DNA from: Poa pratensis
Taxonomy: Eukaryota > Streptophyta > Magnoliopsida > Poales > Poaceae
DNA length: 64,000 nucleotides
Assembly (NCBI GenBank): GCA_947311845.1
Contig: CAMZMU010000123.1
Location: 16,488,394 to 16,552,393, forward strand
Direction: 5' to 3'
Under the pieces are notes generated by a model. The model searched no databases, was not told where the DNA came from, and was given only the letters and a program-made list of their open reading frames with translations. Positions 10,250-21,761 of this stretch are shown piece after piece. Position 1 is the stretch's first letter; the number at the start of each line of letters is the position of its first letter. The translations under genes and the position numbers were made by a program.

Positions 10250-11975
10250 TGATGCATGTAAAATGCATACATGAACTTTGCACTTTAATTGCTTATATTC
10301 CAATCATATTTGCATCATATAAGGGTTATATCAATGTTTTATAATGATTTTTGGGAATATTCATTTATTTCCTATTTTTATGGAATTAACCCTGCACAGG
10401 CAGAAAACCCCGTTTTCTTATTTTAATGTTTCAGGGACCCAAACGTCAACGAAATCACCTGGAAATTTACGGGCGTCAATATTTGGAAGGAAGAAGACCT
10501 GTGGGCGAAGGAAGCGAACAAACGGAGGTCGAGGACCAAACGGGGGTGGCCCACGCGGCCAGGTACTGTGGCCGCGTGGGGCCCACCGTTTGGCCCTCGT
10601 GGCTCCGTTGCCGTCGATCTTCGCTCCACCGACATCGTCTTGACCTAAAAACGCCTATAAAAAAGGTCCCCCGACGTTCTCTGGAAGGAGCGCCGCACAA
10701 ACACAGAAACACCGAAACGGAGATCAGGAGCTGCAGATTGGAGGGGGAAAACTCCGGCGGGGCGCTGCCGGCGTGGTCTCCATCTTCTCCATCGACTTCT
10801 CCACCGTCTCCATGATGAAGAGGGAGTAGTCCACCTCTGGACTATGGGTTTGTGGAAGTAACTTATGTATCTCTCCTCTCTTGAGCTTCACTAATTAGCA
10901 CCGTATGAGCTGCTGAACATGATTACGGTCACCGTTGTAATACCTTTGTGGTGGATCTTTATGAGTTAATATATGTTTGAGATTGCAATGTTTGTTTCAG
11001 TTATGAGTATAGATGCATATTATGTACCCCGTTCTTGTCTACTTGTTTTGATCAAGCATGTTTATGAGAGCGTGTGTGGGGGAACGTGTGCATTAGTTGG
11101 AGTAACGGGGGGTGGCTAGTGCAGTGAACGTGAGAGAAAGTTCTGCGATCCACTTTGGTATCTTTACCTTACTTTGTTACCTCACTAGGGATAAACTAAA
11201 ATACCATGCTACCGGGGATGTGGGCGTGACCATTGCCACTACTCCATGACTAGATCTAGCATGTTCTTATTTTCACTTCATGTCATGATACTTAATGCTA
11301 TACTCTGAGTTATCTTAATTACTGAGGTGTTATGATTTAGTTCGCATCTTGGTGGAGTATAAGAGAGGTTAATAACCAAAAGATCTCTATGTTAGGACGT
11401 GATGCCCATATATCTAAGTAACTTGTTATCAAACCCTGTGTTGCAATCTCATATGTTAACTGTGTGTGTTCCATTGTCTACCACTTTATAAAGAGAGAGT
11501 GCATTTGTGAAACCATGAACCCCAGTCCATTTTTAATCATAAGAAACACCTTTCCAACACCATATACCACTTTTCTATTTTCAGCCATCATTAAATCCGA
11601 AAATACAAAAATACTTTTCATCTTGCATACATCATTCAAAAACCCAAAAATATCATTTACATTGCATCCACCATCATTGCATATTTATTTCTTGTTTGCA
11701 TTGCATAACTATCCTGATATCATTCTTACACCTTGTGCTTGACAACCACAGGTGAGGTTGAGGACCAAAACATCTAACCTTGTTTTGTAGGTAACCAAAA
11801 GAAGGATAAGAAGATAAATCTACCACTTCAGATTCCCCGAGAGTTCGATATTAAACCCTCGAGTCACCCCTCGTGGGGAAACTGTCTTCCACTTACTATA
11901 CACTCTGCACTTGGAGTCTCAACCTAATCCCGTTTATTTTTGCAGGTATCAAAGCCTTGCTCTTCGGGACCATCA
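10250..11975 (+). repeat. E1 3' LTR
   Basis: It is a second copy of 4541-6267, starting TGATGCATGT and ending GGGACCATCA. Differences I noticed include single-base indels (GGTCCGAGG against GGTCGAGG, CCCACTCG against CCCACCG) and run-length changes near its 3' end. The hairpin is at 10550-10580. The LTR is followed by the CATAG target duplication. Confidence 0.9.
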
Positions 11976-12450
11976 CATAGTAGTGGCTGAGTGCCTGATC
12001 TATTGATATGTTCACATTAGACTTTACGGCGAGTGACATAGTAGTGGCTGAGTGCCTGATCTATTGATATGTTCACATTAGACTTTACGGCGAGTGACAT
12101 GGTAGTGGCTGAGTGCCTGATATATTGATATGTTCACATTAGACTTTACGGCGAGTGACATAGTAGTGGCTGAATGCATGATCTATTGATATGTTCACAT
12201 TAGACTTTACGGTGAGTGACATAGTAGTGGTTGAGTGCCTGATCTATTGATATGTTCACATTAGACTTTACGGCGAGTGACATAGTAGTGACTGGATGCC
12301 TGATCTATTGATATGTTCCCCTTAGACTTTGCGACGAGTGGCATTGTGGGGGGCTGAATGTCTGACCTACTGATATGTTCAAGTTAGGTTTTCTTGTGAG
12401 CGACCTAATAGGTGGTCGATGACCTGACCTATTGATATGCTCACATCCTG
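11976..12450. repeat. Right part of the 61-bp tandem array
   Basis: CATAG landmarks at 11976, 12037, 12098, 12159, 12220, 12281 and 12342 are exactly 61 bp apart. The unit near 12403 and what follows is more diverged. Central copies are near-identical and end copies are decayed, the usual pattern of unequal exchange. Together with 4345-4540 the array had about ten to eleven units. Confidence 0.9.
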
Positions 12451-13130
12451 AGAAATTCCTTAGCCATGACACTATTGGTGGACAACTTTGAGCACCTGAA
12501 CAGGAGCCGAGAACTTGGAGCGACTGGACTTGAAGAAGTTGAAAGTTTCTTACTTATCTCAAATTCTTAAAGGATTTTTTTTGGGTAACAAGGGAGATTG
12601 AGATACTAGATGTTATGCCATGTTCGTCTCATAGTAAATGGAAATGAAAATGATGTTTAAAGTATAGGATAAAGATGGCTTTAAGCAAAATAGCCTTGAA
12701 CTCCACCAGCCAAATATGCATATAAGTTATTAGAGTTATTCCACTAAGTGTCCACAGAGTGTCACTTGCCAGTTCCATTTTACATGGTTCTGACCCACCT
12801 TGTTGCAACATTTTTCCTATTGCAGGTTGTTCCAACGATGAGTGAGGTTTCGTTTAAGGGTTTCGAGTCTGCAACCAACATGTTTCGCCTGTGGCACATG
12901 AAGATGATGGAGACTCACTGCTACTTTTTTCGCTGCTTTACTCTTTCAAAGCTAGCTTCGTGCTATGCAATTTGTAATGGATATTTTCCTAAGTACTGGA
13001 TCCACGTGTAATAATTGATACTTTGTTGTGATATTTCATCTTAAACTGTGTGTGCAAATGAATCGATCCAGTGGTTTGCACTATACACAGGGATCTTACC
13101 AGTTTTTAAGTGCAGGTCCGCTACATGACT
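12451..13130. other. Unclassified repeat flank, no gene seen
   Basis: The start (CTTAGCCATGACAC, then GAACTTGGAGCGACTGGA) resembles DNA left of the array (4158-4270: CTTAGCTATGCCA, GACAACTTGGAGCAACTGGA). The array is thus flanked by related sequence on both sides. An 87-aa open stretch at 12748-13011 has no recognisable domain. Confidence 0.4.
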
Positions 13131-14305
13131 AGTATCAAAACTAGTTACTGCGGCGAGTACTTGTTTAGGTAAAACATTCATAACTCATATATCATATATA
13201 CACCATCATCATTGATGACTTCCCGGCGATCTGTTTCATCTTCTTGATTCTTCAACGCAATCAAGAATTCATGAAGGTGAACGATTCCCCTTGCATGACA
13301 TAGTCTATGACAAAACATTTGCATCTGGCAACGTTGTCTGTCATCCAGTGATCGAGCTGAGTGAGGCGTCTCAATGTCATAAAGTATGACTAATGTCATC
13401 AAGTATGACTGCCACGTGCTCCTTTAATGCGAGTGTTCTCTTCCATCTTGGTTGAGAAGAAAACCTGATTTACGGTGCATACAGATCATCAATCTCAGCG
13501 ACCATTCCAAATGTTTCGCGATCTGTCAACACGCACCCACAGTTCATTCTCTATGGCAGAGATCATAGCATACACTGGACTATGATGGAATTATCCGCAC
13601 AGAACTTGATAATCCAAAAAATTCTTTCGTTAGCGGAATCTCCGGGTTCTATCTCCTAACGGGCATTGTATCATATAGAGCTTAATGGTTTAAACAAGGA
13701 GTATCCTCAAGCTACGGTATAAAATATGAAGTTTGGACCCACCTTTTAAGTTTCTCAATCACAGGAATGCGCCTAAGTTTAAAAGGTCTATCAAACAGGT
13801 TATTATCTACAAAGCTTTTGCAAAACATAAAGACTATGTTCATAATATATAGGGGTTCAAGTTTTAATAAAATAAAACTAGTAGAACTCCCACTCAAAAC
13901 GAACATCCCTCGCATCGTTTTAGTGATTACACGATCCTCATCCACTATGCTACCCCTCATCGTCAAAGCCGATAGCATAATTTCAAAGATAGACATCGAC
14001 ATGTCAATCACATCATCTTATGTGACTCATGCTTAACCTTTCGGTCACTGTGTTCCGAGGCCATGTCTGTACATGCTAGGCTCGCCATAATAACCTTCAG
14101 CGTATTCGCGTGTGCAAACATGTCTTACACCCACTGTATGCGAACGACGATATGTCTGACACCCGATCGTCACGGCCTGCCTCATAACGTAGAACTTTCT
14201 TGGTGGTGCACGCTAAAGGGAGAACACTAATATTGGAATTTTAGAGGGATCATCTTATATTACTACCGTCATGTAACTAATATATATAACCATATATATA
14301 TATAT
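13131..14305 (-). mobile_element. Decayed Copia (BARE/Angela-like) leader and gag start
   Basis: On the minus strand this DNA resembles the untranslated leader of BARE/Angela-type Copia elements, for example GCCTAGCATGTACAGACATG and the GGTGTAAGACATGTTTGCAC region. The Gag start then follows in broken frames (stops throughout). It continues the sequence 24062-24604; the two pieces were separated by insertion of E2. The left limit near 13131 is approximate. Identification rests on recalled family sequence. Confidence 0.6.
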
Positions 14306-15811
14306 TGATGGCTCCCAAGTGCAGGAGATCAATTGTAGTACCTTTCAATTAGAAAAGGTTGTCGAACCCACGAGGAGCTGAAGGTATTGGTTAGTAAGAT
14401 TGATAAATAAAACAATAAAAGATGCAGATGTTTTTGGTATTTTCAGTTGTATAATTGCAAGCAGATAGTAGCAAGTGAAAGCTCTCAAAGAGAGAAAGCC
14501 CAATCCTCTTATGTGGCAAAGGACAAGCTCAAGTGATGTGTAACTTATATGTGGCAAACGTTCCCGAGGGCGGCATGGATGATGCTAGGCATAGAGATTT
14601 ATTAAACAACACGTTGAATATCTTGTCAAGTTTTAATCCTCTTTGGACGGAGCCATAATTAGGTATAGCTAAATAAATAAACTACAACCCCTTATGATGG
14701 ATCATGTGGCCAAGCAAATGACTGCACAAGAATTATTAAGACCTAAAGTCCCACCATAGCATTACACTCTAAGGTCCCCGATACTAATACCCTCATAATA
14801 TAACTTCATGACTCGGTCTCAGGTTTACGTGTCCTCCCAAGTCTCCATCAATTCATTACACTACGGTGTTCTCCTATGAGCCCATAAAGGTGAAGTGTTG
14901 TGCAGTCGACGTTCGCACAACACCATCATAGAATCACATAAAAGATAAACTCTTGACAAAATACCAACACATGTCATATATAAATCAATGCCAATTCATC
15001 CTATGCCCTCAGGAACATACGGGAACTACTCACAACGTGCGAACATGATCATAATCAGTGGCATAAGTGGTACAACACAATCTGAAATTATAACTTCACC
15101 ACCAAATAATGACAAGTACTCAATCACAAACATGAATAGTAGCACAAGACAAGTATCTAGGGTATAGCAACTCTCAAACTGCGAGGGGAACGGAGTGGAT
15201 CACGGTGATGATGATGGTGATGGTGCTGGTCTTGATGGGGGTGATGATGTAGAGGCCTCCTCCCACGCCAAGGAGGAGAGGTGATGACGATGACGATGAT
15301 TTCCCCCTTCTCCGGAGTTCCGGAGCAGCAGGATCTGACCCCCCTCGGAAGGGATCAGGAGTTTCGCCGCCGCCGCGACCTCGGATGGACTTGGAAAAAT
15401 TAGGGCGTTACTTTTCGGGCGAGACGAAGGCGTCGATAAAAAGCCCCAGGCGAGGAGGTGCCCGAGGCCTTTGGGTGGTCCCACGCGGCCAGGTACATGG
15501 GCCGCGTGGGCCACCCCCATTTGGCCCTCGTGGCTCTCCTCTCTTCGGTCTTCTTCCCTCTGCCTTTCTCCCGATGAAAAACTGACGCAGTATTTTTCCT
15601 TTTATTATTTGAGTCCTGTAGCTCCTGAAACATTAAAGACAAGAAAAAGGAGGTTTTCTGCCTCCCAGAAATTAAATACCAAAAATAGGGACTTTGTATG
15701 AAAGTCCCCAAAATCATCTAAAACATGTAGAAACAATCATATAATCATGCAAATAACATTCTAGTATGATACTAAAAGTTATATAAATGATGATATAAAA
15801 TGCACGTATCA
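14306..15811 (-). repeat. E2 3' LTR
   Basis: Bounded on the plus strand by TGATGGCTCC and ACGTATCA, and next to the polypurine tract at 15812. The GC hairpin is at 15480-15510. No clear TATA box in minus orientation follows the hairpin; the nearest AT-rich site (TTTTTATCG, about 15434-15441) is a weak match. The ORFs inside it (15200-15520, 15400-15717) are not supported as genes. Confidence 0.9.
15480..15510 (-). promoter_or_regulatory. GC hairpin in E2 3' LTR
   Basis: CCCACGCGGCC (15480-15490) and GGCCGCGTGGG (15500-15510) form the same 11-bp stem as in E1, with a 9-nt loop AGGTACATG. The other LTR has it at 23730-23760. GTGGGACC on the minus strand fits the TCP class I consensus. Confidence 0.6.
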
Positions 15812-15846
15812 ACTCCCCCAAGCTTAAACCTTTACTCGTCCTCGAG
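15812..15846 (-). other. E2 polypurine tract and CTCGAGGACGAG motif
   Basis: The minus strand reads AAGCTTGGGGGAGT directly before the 3' LTR (15825-15812). CTCGAGGACGAG lies at 15846-15835, 23 bp from the LTR. The layout matches E1 and the elements at 54660 and 63411. Confidence 0.75.
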
Positions 15847-16820
15847 TAAGTAAGGACATAGATCATTACATGCATCAATGGACTTATGGTTGATAAATAA
15901 ATACGGGCATTGTATCATCATCATATTCAATTGCAAGATAAGATTAATGATCTAAAACTCATACATATGAGGGCAACATAAGTAGAACTCTAGCAATCAC
16001 CCCTTACTTTTGAAAGCAAATAACCATTGTATGTTGGACAATCGAATCATATTGTTTTTCACATGCTTTTGCTCTTCATGGCAAGCATTATAATCTTTTA
16101 TACTTTGCTGAAATTCAAAGACAAGATAAACTCTCATTGGATAACAAGTTCAAAAGAAGACAAATGAAAAGACAGATAGATATAAAAATTGTTATCACTC
16201 TTGCTTGACTAGTAACTAGTGCAAACTTTAGTCATGGATATCTCAATCAAGTTCCCATGCTCTACACAACCCTTTTCTTACACTTTCCATGGCTAGCTGA
16301 AATTTCAGGTGCCTTCCTTTCATTCACATTCAAGAGCATAAGTATTGAAATATCCATGATCATTAATTTGCTCAAAAGATACTAGGTTGTAACAAGAGTG
16401 TTTTATATCCTTTTCATTAAGTCTTCTCAACTTCTTATCCTACAAGACTATATCTTAACCTCAAACTATTAATTCACAAGTCTTTTTACTTCTTCTATAT
16501 TGAGATAATTCTATAATTGTCCAACATACTCAAGTTAATTAATTTCAAGGCAAGATGTGATTGAAATTCTAAATATGCCACGCTCATTTGCATGAGTGTT
16601 ACCCATAAATCCCCAAACAAGAGAATCATGGATGACACCATACTTTAATATTCATTGATAAACCATAAGATAGGGATACATGATAATGCTCCATGAGCTC
16701 ACACACGCCTAAGAGATATTGATAACTAATCGATAAAAGCAAAGCACACCATGACTAGATAGATATGATAGATTGATAAAGAGAAAGACTAGATGGAACT
16801 CCCCCAAGCTTGGTGTCTTG
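15847..16820 (-). other. E2 3' non-coding interior
   Basis: There is no supported ORF in about 1 kb between the extra ORF and the polypurine tract. A second polypurine-like CCCCCAAGCTT (plus-strand view) occurs at 16801-16811 next to the end of the extra ORF, and a third at 22001-22011 in gag. Confidence 0.55.
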
Positions 16821-17417
16821 CTAGAACTCCCTCTCTTCTTTCACATTGCCTTCATAATAATTATCTTCAAGATCCCCAATGATCTTCATCATGAGGTTGT
16901 AAGCTTTTTCGAACTCTTTTGCGGCTTCTCCCAGTTTTTGCATGAGATTCTTCTCCACCGACTCTTTGCAAGGCTTCCACTCGGGCTTGGCACCTTCTTG
17001 TTGGGATCTTGCGATCCCATTCACCAGGATAGTTCTCTTGAGTGGTGCGCTGAAATTCCCTGTCAATAAGAGTAGAAGCTACGTTTTTGCTCGCAAGGAA
17101 GTGCCTGGGAACCTTCCCTCCGGTCTGCATGCGCGCCCCCGCCTCTTGTTTCCAAGAGAGTGGTTCACCCTCACGCCGGCAACAGCAATGGGTGATGGAG
17201 GTGCTGTCGCCAAGGGCGCGATGTCGACGGAGGGCTTGTGCTCTTCTTCTTCAGCTTCTTGCTTGTCCATCTCCTCTTCATCAAGCTTGTAGTCTTCATC
17301 GTCGGAGTAGTCCTTCCTCTTCCTATTCCTCCTCCATATGGACGTGGGGCTGTACCCATCGAGTTCATCATCATCGTCGTCCATGGAGGAGCATTGGTAG
17401 GAGTCTCCCGAAGACAT
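16821..17417 (-). pseudogene. Extra ORF downstream of E2 integrase, frameshifted
   Basis: It starts with ATG at 17417 (MSSGDSYQCSSMDDDDDELD), then an acidic Asp/Glu-rich stretch with an RRNRKRK basic patch that could act as a nuclear signal, then a middle part readable in another frame (PRHFLASKNVASTLIDREFQ), and a helical C-terminal part (VEKNLMQKLGEAAKEFEKAY) ending at 16821. Three frames are needed, so this copy is broken. Its position matches where Athila elements carry an env-like ORF, but no signal peptide or TM segment is seen. Function unknown. An internal promoter candidate precedes it. Confidence 0.55.
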
Positions 17418-17500
17418 GGCTAAAAACCTGACAGGCAGAAACAGCAAAAGAAAGAATCGCTCGAGAACGCTCGGTGCGAGATTAGATCGACAGAGAGGGG

Positions 17501-17616
17501 TATATATTGAGAGTTTTTGGGTCAAGGCGAAGCGTCGGGATCGAAAACGAGACGAAAAAGGACTCCGAGGTGGAAAAGGGACAGCCCCACGCGGCCAGGT
17601 ACATGGGCCGCGTGGG
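17501..17616 (-). promoter_or_regulatory. Candidate internal promoter of E2: GC hairpin plus TATA
   Basis: The same stem found in the LTRs (17586-17596 with 17606-17616, loop AGGTACATG) lies between the integrase stop (17783) and the extra ORF start (17417). On the minus strand TATATA starts 79 nt after the hairpin (17506) and about 85 nt before the ATG. GTGGGCCC at 17613-17620 fits TCP consensus sites. The spacing copies that of the LTR promoters, so a separate transcript for the extra ORF is inferred. Confidence 0.55.
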
Positions 17617-17782
17617 CCCCTCTCTTTCTCCCTCGGGTCTCCGTTTCGTCCAGTTTTCTTGTCCCATACGATGATTTCCATAAAAATTGACCTCCGTAAA
17701 ATTTTATGCAATTCCGAGAAACTTTCCAACACAAGTTACCTTCTATTGATTTAGGGTTTCTGAACTGCACGGTTTCTCTCAA

Positions 17783-20464
17783 TTACCTCTCCGGTGTTTG
17801 TAAATTCAACTCCTCCACCCTTCCGATGAAGCTCTTTCCTGCAATATAAGGTTTAAGGCGTTGTCCATTGACTACATGAGGTTTACCTTTCATGTCACCG
17901 TGAAGACGGATAGCTCCTGAACGGTACACCTCCTGTATCACTAATGGTCCCTGCCACTTTGAAGCTAGCTTCCCTGCAGAAAACTTGAAACGAGAGTTGT
18001 ACAATAAAACTTGATCACCTACTTTGAATTCCTTTTTCTTAATTTTCTTGTCATGCCAAATCTTAACTTTTTCTTTAAACATCCTGGCACTTTCATAAGC
18101 TTCATTTCTCCATTCGTCAAGTAGGTTTAGGTCAAGAATTCTCTTTTCTCCCGCAGTTTTAAAATCAAAGTTCAGTTGTTTAATAGCCCATCTAGCTTTA
18201 TGTTCTAGTTCAACAGGTAAGTGACAAGCTTTTCCATAAACCATTTTATAAGGAGACATTCCCATAGGATTTTTAAAAGCAGTTCTATAAGCCCACAAAG
18301 CATCATTAATCTTAATTGGCCAATCAGATCTAGACTTATTCACTGTCTTTTCCAAAATGAGTTTAATTTCCCTATTGCTTAATTCAACTTGCCCACTTGT
18401 TTGAGGATGATAAGGAGATGCAATTCTATGGTTAACATCATATTTTGCCAAAGTTTTTCTAAGAACACCATGCAAGAAATGAGAACCACCATCAGTAATT
18501 AAGAACCTAGGAACACCAAACCTGGGGAAAATGATGTCCTTGAGCATCTTCATTGCTGTGGCATGATCTGCACTTTTGGTTGGAATTGCTTCCACCCACT
18601 TTGTAACATAGTCAACTGCAACCAAAATGTGAGTATGCTTTGTCTTTGATTCTGGGAAAGGACCCATAAAGTCAAAACCCCACACATCAAATGGTTCAAG
18701 TGGCAATGAATAATTCATAGGCATTTCATTCCTCCTACCAATGTTTCCTACTCTTTGACATTTATCACAAGATTTAACATATTCAGCACAGTCCTTAAAT
18801 AAAGTAGGCCAATAGAAACCAGATTGTAATACCTTTGCTCCTGTGCGATCTCCTGCATGATGCCCTCCATAGGGACTGTCATGACAATCTCTTATAATAG
18901 CCTGTTGTTCATGCTCAGGTACACAACGTCTAATAATACCATCCACACTTTTCTTATAGAGGAAAGGATCATCCCAAAAATAATGTCTAAGATCATAAAA
19001 GAATTTCTTTCTTTGTTGAGAAGTGAAGTGTGGAGGCAAAACTTTACCAACAATAAAATTTGCATAGTTGGCAAACCAAGGAGATGCAACTTTAGCACTA
19101 GAAACATTAACAATTGCAAGTTGTTCATTAACAAAGCTATCATTAATAGGAATAGGATCATCAGGTATGCTTTCCATCCTAGAGAGATGATCAGCAACTT
19201 GATTATCCTCCCCTTTCCTATCAACAATGTGTAAATCAAATTCTTGCAATAGAAGTACCCATCTTATTAGTCTAGGCTTAGCATCTTTCTTATTCATCAA
19301 GTATTTAATAGCAGAATGATCAGTATGTATTGTGACTTTTGAATCAGTAATATAAGGTCTAAACTTGTCACAAGCAAACAGTACTGCTAAAAATTCTTTC
19401 TCAGTTGTAGCATAATTCTTTTGAGCAGCATCAAGTGTTCTACTAGCATAATAAATAACATTCAGTTTCTTATCAACACGTTGGCCCAAAACAGCCCCAA
19501 CTGCATAATCACTAGCATCACACATAATTTCAAAAGGCAAGTTCCAATCAGGAGGTTGAATAATGGGAGCAGTGATTAAAGCATTCTTCAAAATATTAAA
19601 GGACTCAATGCAATCATCATTAAAAGAGAAAGGAACATCCTTTTGCAGAAGATTGGTTAGAGGTTTTGATATTTTGGAGAAATCCTTAATGAACCTACGG
19701 TAAAAACCTGCATGCCCAAGAAAACTTCTTATACCTTTGAGGTCCCTTGGATATGGTAGTTTTTCAATAGCTTCAATCTTTGCTGGATCAACTTCTATTC
19801 CTTCTCCAGAAATCTTATGCCCAAGAACTATACCCTCAGTAACCATGAAGTGACACTTCTCCCAATTAAGAACCAAGTGTTGGTCTTCACAACGCTGTAA
19901 AACTTTGTTAAGGTTGAACAAGCAATTATCGAAGGAAGTACCATACACAGAAAAATCATCCATAAAAACCTCCATTATCTTTTCAATATAATCAGCAAAT
20001 ATAGCATTCATGCATCTTTGAAAAGTAGCAGGAGCATTACATAAACCGAATGGCATTCTCCTGTAAGCAAAAGTACCATATGGGCAAGTAAAAGTGGTCT
20101 TTTCTTGATCATCCTTATGGACAGGAATTTGCGAGAAACCTGAATAACCATCTAGATAGCAAAAGTGAGAGTGTTTAGACAACCTTTCTAGCATTTGATC
20201 AATAAATGGCAATGGATAATGATCTTTTCGAGTTGCTTTATTCAATTTTCTGAAATCAATAACCATCCTATAACCAACTACAGTACGTTGAGCCACAAGT
20301 TCATCCTTTTCATTTGGAACAACAGTCATTCCACCCTTTTTAGGAACACAATGAACAGGACTAACCCACTTACTGTCAGCTATAGGATAAATGATACCAG
20401 CTTCAATAAGTCTTATTACCTCTTTCTTACCACTTCTTTCATTTTTGGATGGAGGCGGCGTTGA
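17783..20464 (-). CDS. E2 Pol: reverse transcriptase, RNase H and integrase
   Basis: An 848-codon open frame ends at 17783 and starts inside RT; the RT start lies upstream of it (VLKAGIIYP-like region at 20330-20430). A 1-nt deletion near 20427 separates them (AAGAGG where the frame needs AAGGAGG). Visible signatures are RT FMDD (usual YxDD) in [14 protein letters not shown], RNase H with [12 protein letters not shown] and TDHSAIKYL, the HHCC zinc domain ([15 protein letters not shown]), an integrase core ([24 protein letters not shown]) and the post-core [14 protein letters not shown]. No chromodomain. It copies element RNA into DNA and inserts it; the copy is nearly intact apart from the frameshift. 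Confidence 0.85.
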   Translation of the reverse strand, partial: STPPPSKNERSGKKEVIRLIEAGIIYPIADSKWVSPVHCVPKKGGMTVVPNEKDELVAQRTVVGYRMVIDFRKLNKATRKDHYPLPFIDQMLERLSKHSHFCYLDGYSGFSQIPVHKDDQEKTTFTCPYGTFAYRRMPFGLCNAPATFQRCMNAIFADYIEKIMEVFMDDFSVYGTSFDNCLFNLNKVLQRCEDQHLVLNWEKCHFMVTEGIVLGHKISGEGIEVDPAKIEAIEKLPYPRDLKGIRSFLGHAGFYRRFIKDFSKISKPLTNLLQKDVPFSFNDDCIESFNILKNALITAPIIQPPDWNLPFEIMCDASDYAVGAVLGQRVDKKLNVIYYASRTLDAAQKNYATTEKEFLAVLFACDKFRPYITDSKVTIHTDHSAIKYLMNKKDAKPRLIRWVLLLQEFDLHIVDRKGEDNQVADHLSRMESIPDDPIPINDSFVNEQLAIVNVSSAKVASPWFANYANFIVGKVLPPHFTSQQRKKFFYDLRHYFWDDPFLYKKSVDGIIRRCVPEHEQQAIIRDCHDSPYGGHHAGDRTGAKVLQSGFYWPTLFKDCAEYVKSCDKCQRVGNIGRRNEMPMNYSLPLEPFDVWGFDFMGPFPESKTKHTHILVAVDYVTKWVEAIPTKSADHATAMKMLKDIIFPRFGVPRFLITDGGSHFLHGVLRKTLAKYDVNHRIASPYHPQTSGQVELSNREIKLILEKTVNKSRSDWPIKINDALWAYRTAFKNPMGMSPYKMVYGKACHLPVELEHKARWAIKQLNFDFKTAGEKRILDLNLLDEWRNEAYESARMFKEKVKIWHDKKIKKKEFKVGDQVLLYNSRFKFSAGKLASKWQGPLVIQEVYRSGAIRLHGDMKGKPHVVNGQRLKPYIAGKSFIGRVEELNLQTPER

Positions 20465-21761
20465 AAATCAACAACAGGTTTTGCATCTTCCTCCAGATTA
20501 ATTTTATGCATACATAGAGCGGGGCTTATACCTTTAAGATCATCAAGAGAGTATCCAATGGCTGGTCGGTGAGCTTTTAGCACATCAAGTAATTTCTCTT
20601 CCTCTTCAGCTGAAAGGTTAGCACTAATAATGACAGGATATATGCTCTTCTCATCCAAATATGCATATTTCAGATTTGCAGGCAAAGGTTTCAATTCAAA
20701 ACTAGGATCCCCTTTAGGTGGTGGTAGCACTCCTAAATTATCAGGTGGGATATGCAATTGTAATTGTGGTGGTTGTTGCCATAATATTTGTTCCAAAGCC
20801 TCTTTTTCCTCATCATTAAATGGTTCATCTTGATTAAGCATATAACGTTCTACAACATCAGTTGAAGCTACAGCTATATGAGCAAGAGTTTCAATTAAAT
20901 TATTAGGAATTGGCTCTTTCTCAACATGTTTATCAGCAAATTTGGAAAAGTTAAATTCAAGTTTCTCACCAGCACATTTAATAAACACTTTCTCTTTAGG
21001 CAAATTAATTTCAGCACCAACAGTATGTAAGAAAGGTCTACCAAAAATGATAGGACAAAATGAATCTTGAGGACAACCAAGCACAATAAAATCAGCAGGG
21101 TATTTTATTTTGCCAACAATACTTCAACATCTCTAACAATTCCAAATGGACTAATATAATCTTTATTAGCAAGTTGAATTGTCATACCTGTCTCTTCCAT
21201 AACAATGGGATCAATATCAGGCTTGATCTCAAGATAAAGAGAATATGGAATGACACTAATACTTGCTCCAATATCACATAGACCATGATAACTTGAAGTC
21301 CCAATAGAGCATGATATAACAGGTTTCCCAACTTTGGCCGAATTACCTTTGATGACTTTGGTAGCATCTTCACATAGATAAACATCCACTGGGTCTTCTT
21401 CATTTAGTTGCTTGATAACAGAAATTTGAGTGTTGACTTCCACCTGTTCATAAGGCTGAGAACATCTTTTGTTACTCTTGTTAGTAACAGCTTTAAGTAA
21501 ATTCTCCTTAACTTGGTTTGGAAATGGAGGTGGTTCAACATACTCCTCAATTGTCACAGATGACATTGGTTCAACCTGTTTAATAACTTTAGGAACAACA
21601 ATAGATTGTTTAACAGGTTCAACATAAACTTCAAATCCACTTTTTGGAACACAGATATGATCAGCAAAACCTTTAGCTATTTCAATTATAACATAAGGAT
21701 CAAGACCAAAAGTATCACTCAGATTTTTAAACAAATAGAAGTAGAGAAATTCTCTACACAT
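20416..21761 (-). pseudogene. E2 late Gag and aspartic protease region, frameshifted
   Basis: Two frames carry one product. 21761-21105 ends in a retropepsin-like domain (SYHGLCDIGASISVIPYSLY with active-site DIGAS). 21084-20416 carries the protease end (IIFGRPFLHTVGAEI) and the linker to RT ([20 protein letters not shown]). About one base is missing near 21112 and another near 20427. A third shift near 21735 separates it from the upstream gag frame. The original product was probably a single Gag-Pol polyprotein. Confidence 0.8.

Larger units (their letters stand above)
4541..11975 (+). mobile_element. Complete Ty3/Gypsy-like LTR retrotransposon E1, non-autonomous
   Basis: Two near-identical LTRs (1727 and 1726 bp) bound a 4-kb interior. 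The 5-bp target duplication CATAG (4536-4540 and 11976-11980) is perfect. The interior has a tRNA-Asp primer site (6278-6295), a broken gag-protease (6534-7878), about 2.4 kb without coding capacity and a polypurine tract (10236-10249). No reverse transcriptase or integrase is present, so it must have moved with proteins from another element. The few LTR differences I see are mainly 1-bp indels, pointing to a recent insertion into the 61-bp array. Confidence 0.9.

Noticed and set aside
17079..17732. Full 217-codon frame as one protein
   Set aside because: The first part crosses the hairpin and TATA region; only the part from the ATG at 17417 looks protein-like.
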